From Sclerodactyla briareus (lineage: Eukaryota > Echinodermata > Holothuroidea > Dendrochirotida > Sclerodactylidae), in the NCBI GenBank assembly GCA_026419785.1, contig JAODTK010004743.1, forward strand, positions 124,001-188,000: DNA of 64,000 bases, read 5' to 3'. Below, in pieces: positions 45,314-58,185 of this stretch. Numbering within the stretch: position 1 is the stretch's first letter; each line of letters begins with the position of its first letter. The position numbers and the translations under genes are program-made. Below the pieces are notes generated by a model. It had not been told where the DNA came from. It ran no database searches and saw only the letters and a list, made by a program, of their open reading frames with translations.

Positions 45314-46778
45314 AGTGCTGGATTCGAATCCTCTCAATCCGAGTCCAGAGTATCATTTCCCGGTCCGAGTCATAGGGCTTCCGAGTCGAGTAACAGTGTC
45401 GAGTGCCGATTCCTTATGAAATTTGACCTGTACTATTTAACAAAATTAGGGGTCAAAACTTACAAATATTGCTATATATCGGGCAATGTTTGAATGCAGA
45501 GGCTAATGGATCGAAATATACTGACAGATGGGGACTTTGAAAGAGTACTGGGCGGGGGTCAGACCCTCATGCCGAATATCAGCGGTCTAATGATTACTCT
45601 GATAGATGTGAGATTGTACAGGGAATAATGACTTACTTGGTGCATGAGTTGTCTTGTAGGGCCTGGACTCCCTGGAGAGTCAGGCACATGCCAATGGAAA
45701 ATATGATATGATTTGAAAATCACATTTGTAAAAATCGATTGCTATGCATAACTATCATTGAAAGCACAAGAATGGTGAAAGTGCTCTTCCACATTCATCT
45801 ATTTTTTATGGAGGTTCTTCATCATTAGAAACCCATTCCTCCCCTCCCTGTGAATCACTCTTTTAACTCACAGACATTATCTATTCAATACCAGGACCCT
45901 CACTATTGTTAGATATGGCATGCCACATGATTAAAATGAGCTGACGCATATTGATCAAGATATCGAAAGTGTTACTGCCACATGTTCGCGGGGGCAAAAG
46001 CAATTGCACCCCAATGAATTATATTACACCGCCTGCCTGCCGGTAACTTCCGTCATGAACTATTCACATTGATTTACAATGAGGCAGGAAAGTAGAACAA
46101 CCCATTGTCCTTACGATAACAAAATATGAGGAGCACATGGTCAAGAAACGTATCCTAACATACTTGGACAAGTTGAGGTGAGAGCTAGGCATTAAATCTT
46201 CCCGAAAACAGGATTTCCAGGTTGTGTTAAGGTTCGTGTTATGTATCATTATAAACAGGAATCAATGCTGTAACGTTCGGTCGGTTTGGCAGGTATCACA
46301 TCATATGATTCGATTAAAAAAAATTATGGATATATTGTCCATGCTGATTTATAGGCAAACAGTTTGTATTATAACTAGCAAAATGTTCGGCCCAATGTAT
46401 AGGTTTTCTTTAGCATGTATATGGTTATGCAGAATTGATTAGTGACCGTAAAACTTGCGAGCGTGTGAGAATGAGTAATGTCCCTTCCGGATTTAGACAT
46501 CGGGCAGAGTCGGAAGTACGTGGGCTGGGACAGTTTGTTTGGGCTCTTTTGGTAAGAGCCCCCAGCGTGCTGCAGACACATTATTGTGATGGTTCTTAAT
46601 TCCATTACGATCGTAAATCAAGGTATGTATTGGTAAAAATAGACGGACTCGGACCGAGTTCCCGAGTCCTTGGGTCGAGTCCGAGTCATTGAACTTCGAG
46701 TCCGAGTCCCTGAAGAAAGGACTCGAGACCGCCGGGTCTCGAGACCGAGACCGGACTCGAGTCTTCAGACACTGAAGC
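45314..46778. mobile_element. hAT-like TIR element with GAGTCCGAGTC terminal repeats
   Basis: The left end CAGTGCTGGATTCGAATCC (45,314) and the right end ...GACTCGAGTCTTCAGACACTG (46,757-46,778) share CAGTG termini and arrays of 'ccgagtc' / 'gactcgga' near both ends. It is flanked on both sides by CA microsatellite (45,280-45,312 and 46,783-46,792), consistent with insertion into the microsatellite, which hides the TSD. The interior (45.47-46.62 kb) has no recognised ORF. Confidence 0.65.
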
Positions 46779-46839
46779 ACACACACACACGGTGACTGAA
46801 TCAATAGGATTCCTCTTGACTTCGTCAAGGAATATAAAG

Positions 46840-47745
46840 TGTTACAGTATTTTTGAAGGTTCAAAACAAACCTAATCAAATTGGTTGGAGGTAATGAGAA
46901 CGTTTGTTTGTGGCAGCTTATAACAGCACAATTGTCAAAGCAGCTATGGTACTCGCCATTCTCCGTGCTTATTCTAACAGAGCTATTATATGATGAATTC
47001 AATCAAATTCCTGAACATCAAACCACATCAGATCCGATAATGTTTAACGGACCCATACATAATGAGTTTGGCGCAATTCTTACAGTTTGAAACTTGGAAA
47101 ACATATTATGCAAATTAGGCACATCAATGACCTCTATGACACAGCTTGTACTTTAAAATGAGCTAGGATCAAAGGGGGTAACATCTTACCAGTTTTGTGG
47201 AAATCCAACAACTTTAAAAAAATTGCAAACTTTAAAAACATGCAAATTGACACAGTAAATGACCGCCAGACCCCGAATTTACTTTTAAATTTCTCAGGAA
47301 CCATGGTAGACCCCACATCCACCAAGTTTTGTGGAAAAAGAAAAACCGACCAAAATTGAAAAAGTCACATAAATTATGCAAATTTAGACCACTTGATTAG
47401 GCCTATTTTAGGCTGAAAAATCTAATCAGTTCATATACCTGGTCATCCAGGTCCTACTTGCCAAACCACATCACTATAGCACATACCGTTCTTGCATAAT
47501 CTGCGTAACGAGCTTAAACAATATAATACATAAAATAAAGCTAAGTACACAAATAATTAAGACTTTGCCTGCTAATAATCAGATGTGTACACCCATCCGG
47601 TGCTACACACAAAATTTCGTCATGATCGGCCTCACGTTTTGTGAGAAATCCTGCTAACGAGAATGTGTGACACACCCACACATGCCATAGTGACCACTAA
47701 GTCTCTTTCTGAATTTCATCTCAGGCGAGACAAAAACGAGTCATC
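46840..47745. repeat. ~0.9-kb dispersed repeat, copy 1
   Basis: Collinear and same-strand with 61,330-62,180. Shared landmarks are 'ggcagctt.ataacagca', 'gagctattatatgatg', 'cctgaacatcaaacca', 'catggtagaccccacatcca', 'tcatccaggtcctac', and the end 'cgccatagtgaccactaagtctc...caggcgagacaaaaa'. It is non-coding, and its right half belongs to the wider family at 7, 25, 50.6 and 58 kb. Confidence 0.85.
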
Positions 47746-48375
47746 GATACATACGTAGTTGAGAGAAGTAGTACAACCAGCAAGACAGTGGTCGATTTAC
47801 ATTTTTACATGATCCACAATTATTTTTATTTGGCAAATTCTTACATAATTGAAAGGATGTATAAAGAAGATGTGAAAATAGACATCCAGATGAAGTGAGC
47901 TGCAAGTATGCAGTGTGTACAGTAGTATATATAAGTAGGTTTTTGCGAACGCTAGGTGCATCCTTGGACACGTAGGGGCCTATGAGGAATGAAATTGATG
48001 ACAGTGCGTGGGACGCGAAAAAATGGAAAAAACGGAGTGACTCGGTTAATTGAAAACCTCGGTATCTCCGTGAGAGAGCTGACCGTGCAGCCCTTCGTGC
48101 AACAATGCATGGACGTTACAGTTGAGAGAAGACAGAGGTATTAGATGTATTGTTTCATGTGTTACTAGAAAAGGTCGGCGGGTAAACGCCAGACGTATAA
48201 TCCCCCGCATCTCTTTTCACAGAGATTGCGTGAACATGAAACCGGACAATATCGTGGAAAGAAGCATTTATCGACTTGTGAAGCGACAAACGTTATGGTA
48301 AATGGTCATTCCATAATGCCTGTAATTGTATGAGGCACCCCTATAGCACCGGACAAGGTGCGTCCCTGAAAAGCA
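47746..48375. other. Spacer with a solitary satellite monomer
   Basis: 48,090-48,180 ('caacaatgcatggacgttacagttgag...gtattgtttcatgtgttactag', in order) is one monomer of the 120-bp satellite at 51.4 kb. The rest is unremarkable. Confidence 0.55.
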
Positions 48376-48379
48376 CATT

Positions 48380-50600
48380 TATTAAAGAGTCGACCTTTAA
48401 CCACATGGCCACCCGACAGAGGTCAAATTCAGGTCAGAGGTCACACACATGCCGGTCAAACATATCACAATGGTGAACCGTCCGAGCTTCGCATATATTC
48501 ATTCTCGATTATAGCCAAAAAACAGTTTTGACCCCTCAAGTGAACCCTCGAATGACCTTTAATGATATTGACAGTTTTATGAAAAATTGTTATCTCATGT
48601 GATACATCCATCTCGGAGATTGCATTCTGATGACAACACCCAGTGCTATTGCCGAAAAAGTACTAAAACAGTTTTGACCCCTAAGTGACCTTAAATGACT
48701 GCAATGACATGGCGGTTTATCTGAAAATTGTTACACTCATGTGATGCATCCACTCTAGAAGCATATTGCCTTCCAATGAACGTCAATTTATTGCGAAAAA
48801 GGTATAAATTGAACTTTGACCTCTTGAACTGCCAAAGTAAGTGTCCCCGATCGAAGCCGGAGTTGCTTACTCTCCCATAAAGCACACAAAATCAACATAT
48901 CAAAATAACCAGTTCTATTTTTTTGCCCGTAACTCCTAAATAAGCAATTTATCAGATTCGACCTTCGCCCACATGAACCACCCGACAAGATCAATGTGAG
49001 GTCAATGGTCACACACATGCAGGTCAACCCAGTATATAGCAATGGTGAACCATCCAGCCTTCGCAGATATTCAATTTTCCGATTATAGCCAAAAAACAGT
49101 TTTCGACCCCTAAGTGACCTCGAATGACCGTTAATGATATACAGTTTTATGAGAATTGGTACTTATCCATGTGATAAATCCACTCCCAGGGATTTGCATT
49201 CTGATGAACACACCCAGTGCTATGCCGAAAAAGAACTAAAATCAGTTTTTGACCCCCAAGTGACCTTTAATGCCCTCATACAGGCGGTTTTATGAAAATG
49301 GGTAACCTCAATGATGATGATCCACTCCAGAGAAGCATATGGACATTCCATGAACATGTCCAATGTTATTGCGAAAAAGGTAAAAATTGAACTTTGACCC
49401 CTGTAACTACCAAAGTACAGTGGTACGGATCGAAGAGGAGTTTGTTTCCCTACATAAAGCACACAAAGCTTATCACAATATCAAAAAAAACCCCAACTTC
49501 TACGTTTTGCCTGTAAATCCGTAAATAAGCACATTTATTAAGGATTCGACCTTACACATGAACCACCGAAGACGTCAAATTCAGGTCAGAGGTCACACAC
49601 ATGCCAGGTCAACAATAGAGCACAATGGGAAACCATCAGCCTTCGCAGATATTCAATCTCCGAATAGCCAAAAAACAGTTTTGACCCCTAAGTGACCCCG
49701 ACATGACTTGAATGATATGAAAGTTTTTATGAGAATTGTTTACTATCATTGTGATACATCCACTCCATTAGGGAGCATTTGCATTCTGATGAAACACCCA
49801 GTGCTATTGGTGAATTGAAAAAGTACTAAAAATTCAGTTTTTGACCCCAAGTGACCTTTAATGAACTTCAATGACATGGTGGTTTGATGAAATTGTTAAC
49901 ACTCCATGTGAGGCATCAACTCTAGAAGCATATTGCATTCCCATGAACATGTTCAATGTATTGCGAAAAAAAAGAGTATATAAAATGGAAACTCTGATTG
50001 ACCCCTTGGTACTACCAAAGTAGAGTGTCCGATCGAAGCGGGAGTTTGTTCCCTCCATAAAGCACACAAGCTCTATCAATATCCAAAAATACACCAGTTT
50101 AAATTTTTTTGCCCTACCTCCGTAAATAAACACATTTATTTCAAGATTCGACCTTTAACCACAATTGGACCACCCGACCAGAGGTCAAATTCAGGTCAGA
50201 GTCACACCACATGCAGGTCAACAATTATTAATATCACATGGTGAACCATCCAGCTTCGCAGATATTCAATTCTCCGATTTATAGCCAAAAAACAGTTTTT
50301 GGACCCCTAAGTGACCAAAAATGACCTTTAATGATATGACGGTTGTTTGAGAATTGGTACTCTCCATGTGATACATCCCTCCTAGGAGCATTTTTGCATT
50401 CTTATGAAACCACACCAGTGCTATTGCCGAAACAGTATAATCAGTTGTGGACCCCTAAGTGACCTTTTTTTAATGACCTTCAATGACATGGCGTTTTTGT
50501 TTTTATGAAAATGGTTACACTCCATGTTATGCAATCACTCCTAGAAGCATATTGATTCAATGATATGTCCAATGTTATGCGAAAAAAAAGTATAAACTCA
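48380..50600. repeat. Tandem array of ~590-bp unit, copy 1
   Basis: About 3.8 units. 'tattcaattctccgattata' variants recur near 48,497, 49,070, 49,649 and 50,261 (573-612 bp apart). Each unit contains two diverged sub-repeats (both with 'gttttgacccctaagtgacctt...tccatgtgatacatccactc' layout), then 'gtccgatcgaagcgggagttt' and 'gaggtcaaattcaggtcaga'. It is the same unit as at 56.1-58.2 kb. Confidence 0.92.
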
Positions 50601-51390
50601 TCATTTTGAATGATCAGGACAACATAACTATGCAAAATTAGTCCCACAAATTTACCCTCAGTGATCTGAATGCGTTGAATAAATTTATCCGGACTGTAGG
50701 AGGTCCTATTCACAAAGTTTCGTCAAACTCCCTAAAGTTGAGAAATAATTGCATAATTTATTCCAATTTGCTAACGAATATGTAAATTAAACACACCTAA
50801 TGACCTCAGTGATTCAACGCAATTGAATAATTCATGGGATCTGTTAGAAGGTCCTACTCACCAAGTTCGTGAAATCCCAACAAAGTTCAGAAATTTGCCT
50901 AATTGCTAGTTTGGCCAACTATTATGCAAATTTAGTCATTGACAAGAGACCTCAGTGACCTCAGGCCACATAGGAAAATTCATCGGCATGAGAGTTGGCC
51001 CTATTCACCAAGAGTCATGAAAATCAATGAAGTTTTAGTTTGAACATCCCATTACATTATGCACATTAGGCTACTGGCCAAATAAAAAAGGAATGCAAAC
51101 TTGACCATTGGATGACCTCGAATTGTCGCCATGTTTTTTGGCTCCAACAATACCCAAATTTTGCGAAAAACCTGCAAAATAGAGGGCAAACAAATTACGA
51201 ATAGCCATTTTTGGAAACTTATCCGAGATTTTCCATCCGGACATGTGTACAAGTTTTTGGGGCGATCGGGATAAAGTGTTAAAGAATGAGAGTGTAACGC
51301 CTAAGTTTCCGGCGGCGGCGGCGGCGGGCGGAGACGGCGGGCACATCGGCCCAAAAACCAAAATCCCGACCGTACAGTGTTGGGGGATAT
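50601..51390. repeat. Dispersed repeats and a GGC microsatellite
   Basis: 50,601-51,060 has three diverged copies of 'atgcaaatta...cctcagtgac...ccaagtttcgtgaaaatcc', related to the 47-kb and 61-kb family. 51,070-51,260 carries 'ccattttt...cctgcaaaatagagggcaaac', the inverse of 30.0 kb. (GGC)n lies at 51,310-51,340. Confidence 0.6.
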
Positions 51391-51394
51391 AATT

Positions 51395-52475
51395 TTAAAA
51401 ACAAACTATAATTTGGTACCACCCGAAGAAATGAGGGGTGTTCCTGTGTGCAACAAGCAGAGTCAAGTTTGAGCGAACAGGGTCTTATGAATTGTATGTG
51501 TCCTTGTGTTATTAACTAGAATTTGGTCCCGGACCCGCAGAAATGAGGGGTGTTTCCGTTGTGCAAACAAGGCATGACACAGTGAGCGAGACAGAGGTAT
51601 TATGAAATTGTATTGTTTCATGTGTTAATTAACTAGGTGTGGAATTTGGTTCTAACCCGCAGAACATGAGGGTGTTCCTGTTGGCAACAAATGCATGGAA
51701 TACAGTTGGCGAGCAGAGGCTTATGAATTGTATGGTTTCATTGTGTTCATTAACGAGATTTGGTCCCTAACCGCAGAAATGACGGGGTGTTCCTGTGTGC
51801 CAACATGATGACACGTTGAGCGAGAAGAGGTCTTATGAATTGTATTGTTTAATGTGTTCTTAACTAGAATTTGCGTCCCTAACCCGGCAGAAAGAAATGA
51901 CGGGTGTCCTGGTGAGCAACAATGCATGGACACAGTTGAGCGACGAGACGAGGTCTTCTTAATGAATGTATTGTTTCAATTGTGTTAATTAACTAGAATT
52001 GCGTCCTAACCCGCAGAAGAAATGAGGGGGTCTTCCTGTTGTGCAACAATGCGACACAGTTGAGCGAGACAGAGGTTTATGTAGTGTATTGTTTCATTGT
52101 GTTAATTAACCTAGAAGTTTGGTCCCTCCGAACCCGCAGAAATGAGGGGTGTTCCTGTTGTGCCAACAATGGCATGACGTCACAGTTGAGCAAGACAGAG
52201 GTTATGAAGTGCTATTGTTCATTGTGTTATAACTCGGAATTTGCGTCCAACCGCAGAAATGAGGGGTTGTCCTGTTGTGCACACAATGCATGACGTCACA
52301 GTTAAGCAAGACAGAAAAGGTCGGTGAAGTGTATCGTTTCATGTGTTAATTAACTAGAATTTTGTCCCTAACCGGAGAAATGAGGGGTTTCCACACTGTG
52401 CAAAATGCATGACGTCACAGTGAACAAGAATGGAAGATCTAATGTAGTGTATGTTTCATTGGGTAATTAATTCAA
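51395..52475. repeat. ~120-bp satellite array, 9 units
   Basis: 'gtgttaattaactagaattt' variants recur near 51,511, 51,632, 51,752, 51,853, 51,979, 52,100, 52,222, 52,343 and 52,461 (mostly 118-126 bp). Each unit has 'cctaacccgcagaaatgagg', 'gttgtgcaacaatgcatga' and 'cagttgagcgagacagagg'. The last three units contain TGACGTCA (52,175; 52,290; 52,407). Variation is dominated by indels. Confidence 0.95.
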
Positions 52476-52639
52476 ACAGTGGCCAGAATGATAGGGGGTC
52501 TTTCCTCTTACAAGAGCAGGGGTGCAAATACACGGGGGCGGGCGGGCGTTTAAACGCGAGAAAACTGCCAAAAGAGCCACTCGAAAATCATGAAAATGTG
52601 AAGTTGGACAGCACCTGAAACTATAGCCGTTGCTGCTTA

Positions 52640-52885
52640 GCATCTAGCTACTGGACCAATGTCGACCGTTGATTTGGTATCATAGGCTACTGCCAACGCC
52701 CAATGGGTTAACTGTGACCAATGACGGCGCGATTCGCCCCTTCGCTGTGCCGACCCAATACTGACCAATAATCGATCGCGCTGGTGAGGGAATCCCCGGC
52801 CTCGATTGGCATTTCCGAGGGGCTTAGCGAAGCAGTTTAGGCGGAACGTAGCCTGAGCTCCCAATAGCGCGGTCGGTAAATAGCC
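52640..52885. promoter_or_regulatory. CCAAT-rich, CpG-containing promoter-like island
   Basis: Seven CCAAT-type motifs fall within 225 bp: ACCAATG (52,654), CCCAATGG (52,699), ACCAATGACG (52,718), CCCAATAC (52,752), ACCAATAATCG (52,763), the inverse GATTGG (52,804) and CCCAATAGCG (52,860). CpG is frequent (GGCGCGATTCG, CGATCGCG, GCGCGGTCGG). Clustered CCAAT boxes bind NF-Y in many animal promoters. No TATA box is evident. A plus-strand ATG frame starts at 52,892. It could be a TE-borne or alternative promoter. This is inference from motif density. Confidence 0.4.
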
Positions 52886-52891
52886 TACAGT

Positions 52892-53095
52892 ATGAAAGTA
52901 AAACAGGTATTAGCGGAATTTGCAATGTCAGTGCGCGCGGCAGCTGTTCATGTCATGAACAAGCGGTTTGTATGGGAGGGAATTAATCATCATCGCGTGT
53001 GTGCGTTCATGAACGAGCGGTCATTATTGCAGGGGCGTTATTTCTGCAAGTTGAGTCATTGGAAATCTAGGCATATATATGTTAATTGTAGGTAA
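52892..53095 (+). CDS. Small ORF or first exon beside the CCAAT island, unrecognised
   Basis: A 67-codon frame starts MKVKQVLAEFAMSVRAAAVH immediately right of the CCAAT cluster, with A at position -3 of the start. The first half is helix-like and hydrophobic; the second half is basic with Cys/Trp. No domain is recognised. A donor-like AAACAG|GTATTA at 52,903-52,914 offers a spliced alternative, so the frame may be chance. Confidence 0.2.
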   Translation: MKVKQVLAEFAMSVRAAAVHVMNKRFVWEGINHHRVCAFMNERSLLQGRYFCKLSHWKSRHIYVNCR

Positions 53096-53099
53096 TCTT

Positions 53100-54470
53100 A
53101 TCTTAACCCCTGCCTAACAAAAATGACAAAATGTTGTTTGAACAGTCAAAGAAAAAATGTTTTTTGCTAGATACTAAGAGTCTCACGGAATGAAACCTAA
53201 CATGTCAAATTTTTTAATTAAATTTGACCTTGCGTGTCAATGATTCGCAAGAATGTCATTGACGTAACAGGTAAAGTCTTATAAAAAAAAAAAATGGGCC
53301 TCATATCTTGAGGATAGAGGAATCTTTTACATCTGTTTTTCATGGGTATACTGTCTTCCGGGCAATAAAATTGAATTAAATATCAAACCTAGTGGAGGTC
53401 TTTGAGTCTTCCAAAACTAGTCCAGCAACCCCCTCCCACCACCCCCTAAAAAAATGTTAACGTGTTGAAGCGTTACAGAACATGTTTGGTTGTTGCCAGG
53501 AACTAATGTTCTAGCTGATCGGGACCTCAGAATGAAATTTCCTATAACATTGACTCGGTGAGGTCAATGATTCTGCAAAATGCCTGGATGAAGTTAGGCG
53601 TCATTATTATATAAAGTGGCTCATATCTTGAGATATAGACAACTTTACAAATCATGTTTATTTATTGGGGTAAATACTGTCCCTTCCAATGGCTCAGCCC
53701 CCACATTGAAAAAGTGCCCCTGATGAACTAGGCTTAAGGCGCCCCCGAAATTTTTCAAAAAGTAGCCCCGAAAAAAAAAACGAAAATTGAGCCCGTACAA
53801 GAGTAACGGATCAACATCTACCAAACCAACTATAGCAATCCTCTCTCGTAGACTGAATATTTTTCAAGTGAAATCATTGTGTAAAGTGAATTAGGGAACT
53901 AAAATCTAGTTAGCAGGGTGGTGAAAGTAACATCGTTCGACAATATTGCAACAAGGGAATGTTCTCCATCTTGCCAAAAATAAATCGGCACAAACTGTTA
54001 ATTAATGGAAAAAGTTGGGGGTTACTTGGTTTAATATCAGCCTCTCTAGGCACTTGCAAATTGCCTTAAAACTGTGCTGCCCAGCATTTTTTTCATGCCT
54101 ATACGGTCTGCTCATGTTAGAGGATTGAGCTGTTCTCAATGTTTAAGCTCGCAACCTGAAATCACGAACCTAAGTAAAAGATTTTTGTCAGATGGCCACC
54201 AGTGCCACATTCTGTAGATTTCGGTGAGTTACCAGGGAAGATCTGTATTGGGCATATGGGTTTGGACTGGCAGTTTTTTTTTCTGGTTTAATAAATTATT
54301 TTTTTCACTTGGTTTATACAGCTCTCTTGGATTGATCTTGCAAATGCCTTTAAACTATGCATGCCCAGCATTTTTTTTCAGGCCTATATGTCCGCTATGT
54401 TGGATGAGCTGTCTCCATGCTTTACCGCAATTTGAATCAGACACATAAGTACAAGAGCAGTGGAAACGGT
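53100..54470. repeat. Two pairs of diverged direct half-repeats
   Basis: Pair one: 53,220-53,380 and 53,545-53,690 share 'tgattc.gcaa.aatgtc', 'ggcctcatatcttgagga' and 'ggtaaatactgtc'. Pair two: 54,035-54,175 and 54,310-54,450 share 'gcaaattgccttaaaact', 'gcccagcatttttttca', 'ggcctatat.gtc' and 'tgagctgtctc'. No coding was found. Confidence 0.6.
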
Positions 54471-56075
54471 GCACATTCCTTTAGGTTTTGTTGGAGTACA
54501 GTGAAAGATTCCAACAGGCCAGAAGGGGAATTGGAGCACTGAGATCTTCATGCTAAACCCCAATCTCACCACACCATACAACCGATGGTTTCACCCTGAG
54601 CCCGTTACATAAGCAGAGGTTCCGAACTGCCACATCGTCATGGGGTTGTAGAGAGGACAAGCAAACAAAGGCCACAACCTTTTTTTTTATTGCTTGCAGT
54701 CCAGCAGAGCGTAGGTGTGTGGGCCGGTGGTGACGCTCATGTGAGCACAATATCTAGAGAACGTATGGCACCATCAAGTTCAAATAGACATGTGAAGGAC
54801 AGCTTTGTGGACCCTTAGACATGTCCATTTGACTTCCCGACTTTGAAATGCCCCTAATTTTGTTCCGGTCCACCAATTCCCAAGTTTGTTGAATACGCAA
54901 AGTTGGAAACATGCATGATTTATGCAAATGCCCGCCGTGAGTCTCTTTTATAATTCAAAATAAAGAATTAATTCAAACTTTGTAGGGAGTTGAGCTCAAA
55001 TTAACAAGGCGATCGCCCCCAGTGTCTCGCCACCTGGTTGCACCACCCCCCGAGCAATCAGTGATTTATCTTATTTCGACCAGTTCACCCCCATGCAAAA
55101 ACTCTCCAACCCCGAGCACACCCATATGTTGCTTTAATATTCCACAATACTCTTACTATTTCAACCCCATTCATTGCCACAATCATGACTACACCCTGTC
55201 GCCCATCTACCTACTGTCACCCCCTTCACCATTATACAACAATACTTAATGCACCGTATAGTTCCCTTAGATTACGGATACTCTGTCCAAACCACATGTA
55301 AATGGACCTTAAAATTAAATTAAAGTTTTTCCTATATATTATCAAGAGTATGCCCTTTATACATTCACTACTTCCATCAACTCCCAGGGAGTTCACACCC
55401 ACCCTCTCATTCCCCTGTTAGAGTGGAATAAGCCATCCATTAGGCTGCCCTGGCAGGAGTATGCTGAGGGCCCTTACTCTCAGGCTGAAGCTATGACTAT
55501 ATAAGAGATACAAGGGAGATAGTACCCCTCCCTCCCCCATACTCACACCACAAGAGCTACCTGCAGTGACACCTGGACACCATTCATTCTTGAATAGGTG
55601 CCTGGGAGTAAGTAAACAAAATACTGAGTGTTACACTTTAGATGGTCAGTTGTAGGGGGCCCAGAAGAGTTATTAGAGCTGATGTGAACCTCAAGCGTAA
55701 AAAAGGGGCAGTGTTTTGACAATGGATGAATCTCTGTTGTCCAGATGGAATACTAGTTAGGACAATGGAAATAACATGCCATGAGGGGTGAAAAGGGTAA
55801 AACATTTGGTTATTGATAGCATGCTATAATAATAGTTGATTTTCCGCATCCATGCTGGTCAGTAGGGTGCACAAGACTAACCATTCTTAAAAAGGTATCA
55901 TACAGTCTCTGGAGATTGTTGCAGGTAGTAAATGTTATTATTGACAGTTTTGGCCAAGTGACCGGAATGACTTTTGATGACAGAACGGTTTTTACGAAAA
56001 ATGTTACCCTTGACTATGCAGATGTCCCGAAATTTCAAGTTATAACAACGTCACTTAAAATGATTGCAGAAAATA
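54471..56075. other. No gene recognised
   Basis: 55,000-55,050 carries the short dispersed motif 'ggcgatcgcccccagtgtct' also seen at 6.8 and 61.17 kb, as part of a repeat. The rest of this AT-rich sequence shows no domain or paired repeat. Confidence 0.35.
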
Positions 56076-56079
56076 GTTA

Positions 56080-58185
56080 TTAGTTGGCAGTTTCTTGACC
56101 TCGATGAACTTTGATGACATGATGGTTTTTATGAAAAATGATTGCATCACTATGATCCACCAACCCAAAAGCATTATGAATCAGGTGACCACACACCTTG
56201 CTATCGCCCAAAAGGTATTAAAATCAAACCTTGAGCCCCTTGTAACTTTAAGACCCAGGGGTCAGATGAAGCGGGAGTGGTTTAGTCTGTCCTAGAGACA
56301 GAGAACTATCACAATCCAAAAATTGACAGTTTTATCTCTTTGGCCGGAACTCCTAAATAAGCACATTTTCTTAAAACGTGACCTGTGACTTTTTGCCTTG
56401 CTATAGATGTTGTTGATACTGAACTCAAAAATTACCATGACAAATCGCTACACCGCACCTAGCTGCATTCATTCCAAATTGTTACTGGCCATTTAACAAA
56501 GTTACAAAAAAGTGGAATTTGATGCAAAATTCACATTCAATGACCTTATGGGACCTTACATGTGTTAAATTAATCGGGATCAAAGGTGTATCATCTCCAC
56601 CTAGTTTCATGAGGATTCACAATGAACGCCTAATGTATATGCGAAAAAAGCTATTAATTAAAACTTTGACCCCTTGTAACTACAAAGTATGCGTCCGATC
56701 GAAAGCGGGAGTTGGTTTCCTCTATGAAAGACACAAAGGGCTATCCATATCCAAAAATAACCAGTTTCTATTTTTCGGTCCGTAACCTCCTTAAATAAGC
56801 ACATTATTCAAGACTCAACTTAACATGACCACCCGACAGAGGTCAAATTGATGTTCAGAGGTCACACCATGTGAGGTCATCAAGTATATCACAATGGTTA
56901 ACCAGCCAGCCTTCGCAAATATTTAATTCTCCGATTATGGCCAAGAAAAGAAAAACAGTTTGTTTGCCCCTAAGTGACCTTGAATGACCTTTAATGACAT
57001 GGGCGTTTTTATAAAAATTGTAACTCTACATGTGAGACATCCACCTAGGCGCATGTTACATCTGATGAAATCCAGGGCTATTGCCAAAAGTACAATAATC
57101 AGTTTTTTACCCATACGTGACATTTGATGACCTTCAATGAATGACGTGTTTTTATAAAAATTGTTTACTTTCCCATGTGATGCATCCACTCTAGAAGCAT
57201 AGTGATTCCATGAAAACGCAGAAGGTTATTGCGAAAAAAGCTATGAACATTAAAACTTTGACACTTTGTAACTACCAAGTATGCATCCGATCGAAGCGGG
57301 ACGTGGTTTCCTCCAGGAAGCACCACAAAGGTCTATCCACATATCCAAAATAACAGTTTCTATTTTTTTTTGCCCGTAACCCTTAAATAAGCACATTTAT
57401 TCAAGACTCAACCTTTACCCACTGACACCCGACAGAGGTCAAATTGCGGTCAGAGGGCACACACAGGCAGGTCACAATTATATGACAATAAGTGACCTTC
57501 CAGCCTTCACAATATTCAATTCTCCGATTATGGCCAGAAAACAGTAGAAAACAGTTTTGACCTAAGAGACCTTGAATGCCCTTTAATCATGGCAGTTTAT
57601 GTTTTTATGAAAATTGTAACTCTCCAGGTGTGAGACATTCTCACTCCTAGGAGATTTTGCATTCTGATCAACATGCCCAGAGCTATTGCCAAATCCGTAC
57701 TAAAATCAGTTTTGGACCCCTACGTGACCATTGATGACATTCAATTACATGGCGGTTTTTATAAAAAACGTTACTCTCCATGTGATGCATCCACTCCTAG
57801 AAGCATATGCATTCCAATGAAACACGCCCAAGTTAATGCGAAAAAAGCTATTTTAAAATTAACTTTGACCCCTTGTAACTACCAAAGTATGCGTCCGATC
57901 AAAGCCGGGGGGAGTTGGTCTCCTCAATGAAGCACACAAAGGTCTATCACATATCAAAAGAACCAGTTTCATTTTTGTGCTGTAACCTCTTAAATAAGCC
58001 ACATTATTCAAGACTTCAACCTTTAACCATGACCACGGGACCAGAGGTCAAAATTGAGGTCAGAGGTAACACAACATTCAGGTCAACATTTATCACCAGG
58101 TTGAACCTTCCCAGCCTAGAGATATTCAATTCTCCGATTAAGGCAAGAAAACAGTTTTTTTTGACCCCTAAGTGACATTGAATGG
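56080..58185. repeat. Tandem array of ~590-bp unit, copy 2
   Basis: About 3.5 units of the repeat seen at 48.4-50.6 kb. 'tattcaattctccgattatg' recurs near 56,921, 57,510 and 58,121 (589 and 611 bp apart). Units here have 'gattatggccagaaaac', against 'gattatagccaaaaaac' in copy 1, so each array has its own variant, as expected from local homogenisation. Confidence 0.92.

Noticed and set aside
46493-47002. 169-codon minus-strand frame
   Set aside because: It covers the 'gagtccgag' terminal repeats of the 45.3-kb element and then a dispersed repeat; the Arg/Ser/Asp-rich stretch is simple-repeat DNA.
51395-52475. Zinc-finger or other tandem-domain coding repeat
   Set aside because: The ~120-bp period is irregular (101-126 bp), not a multiple of three, and no frame stays open across units.
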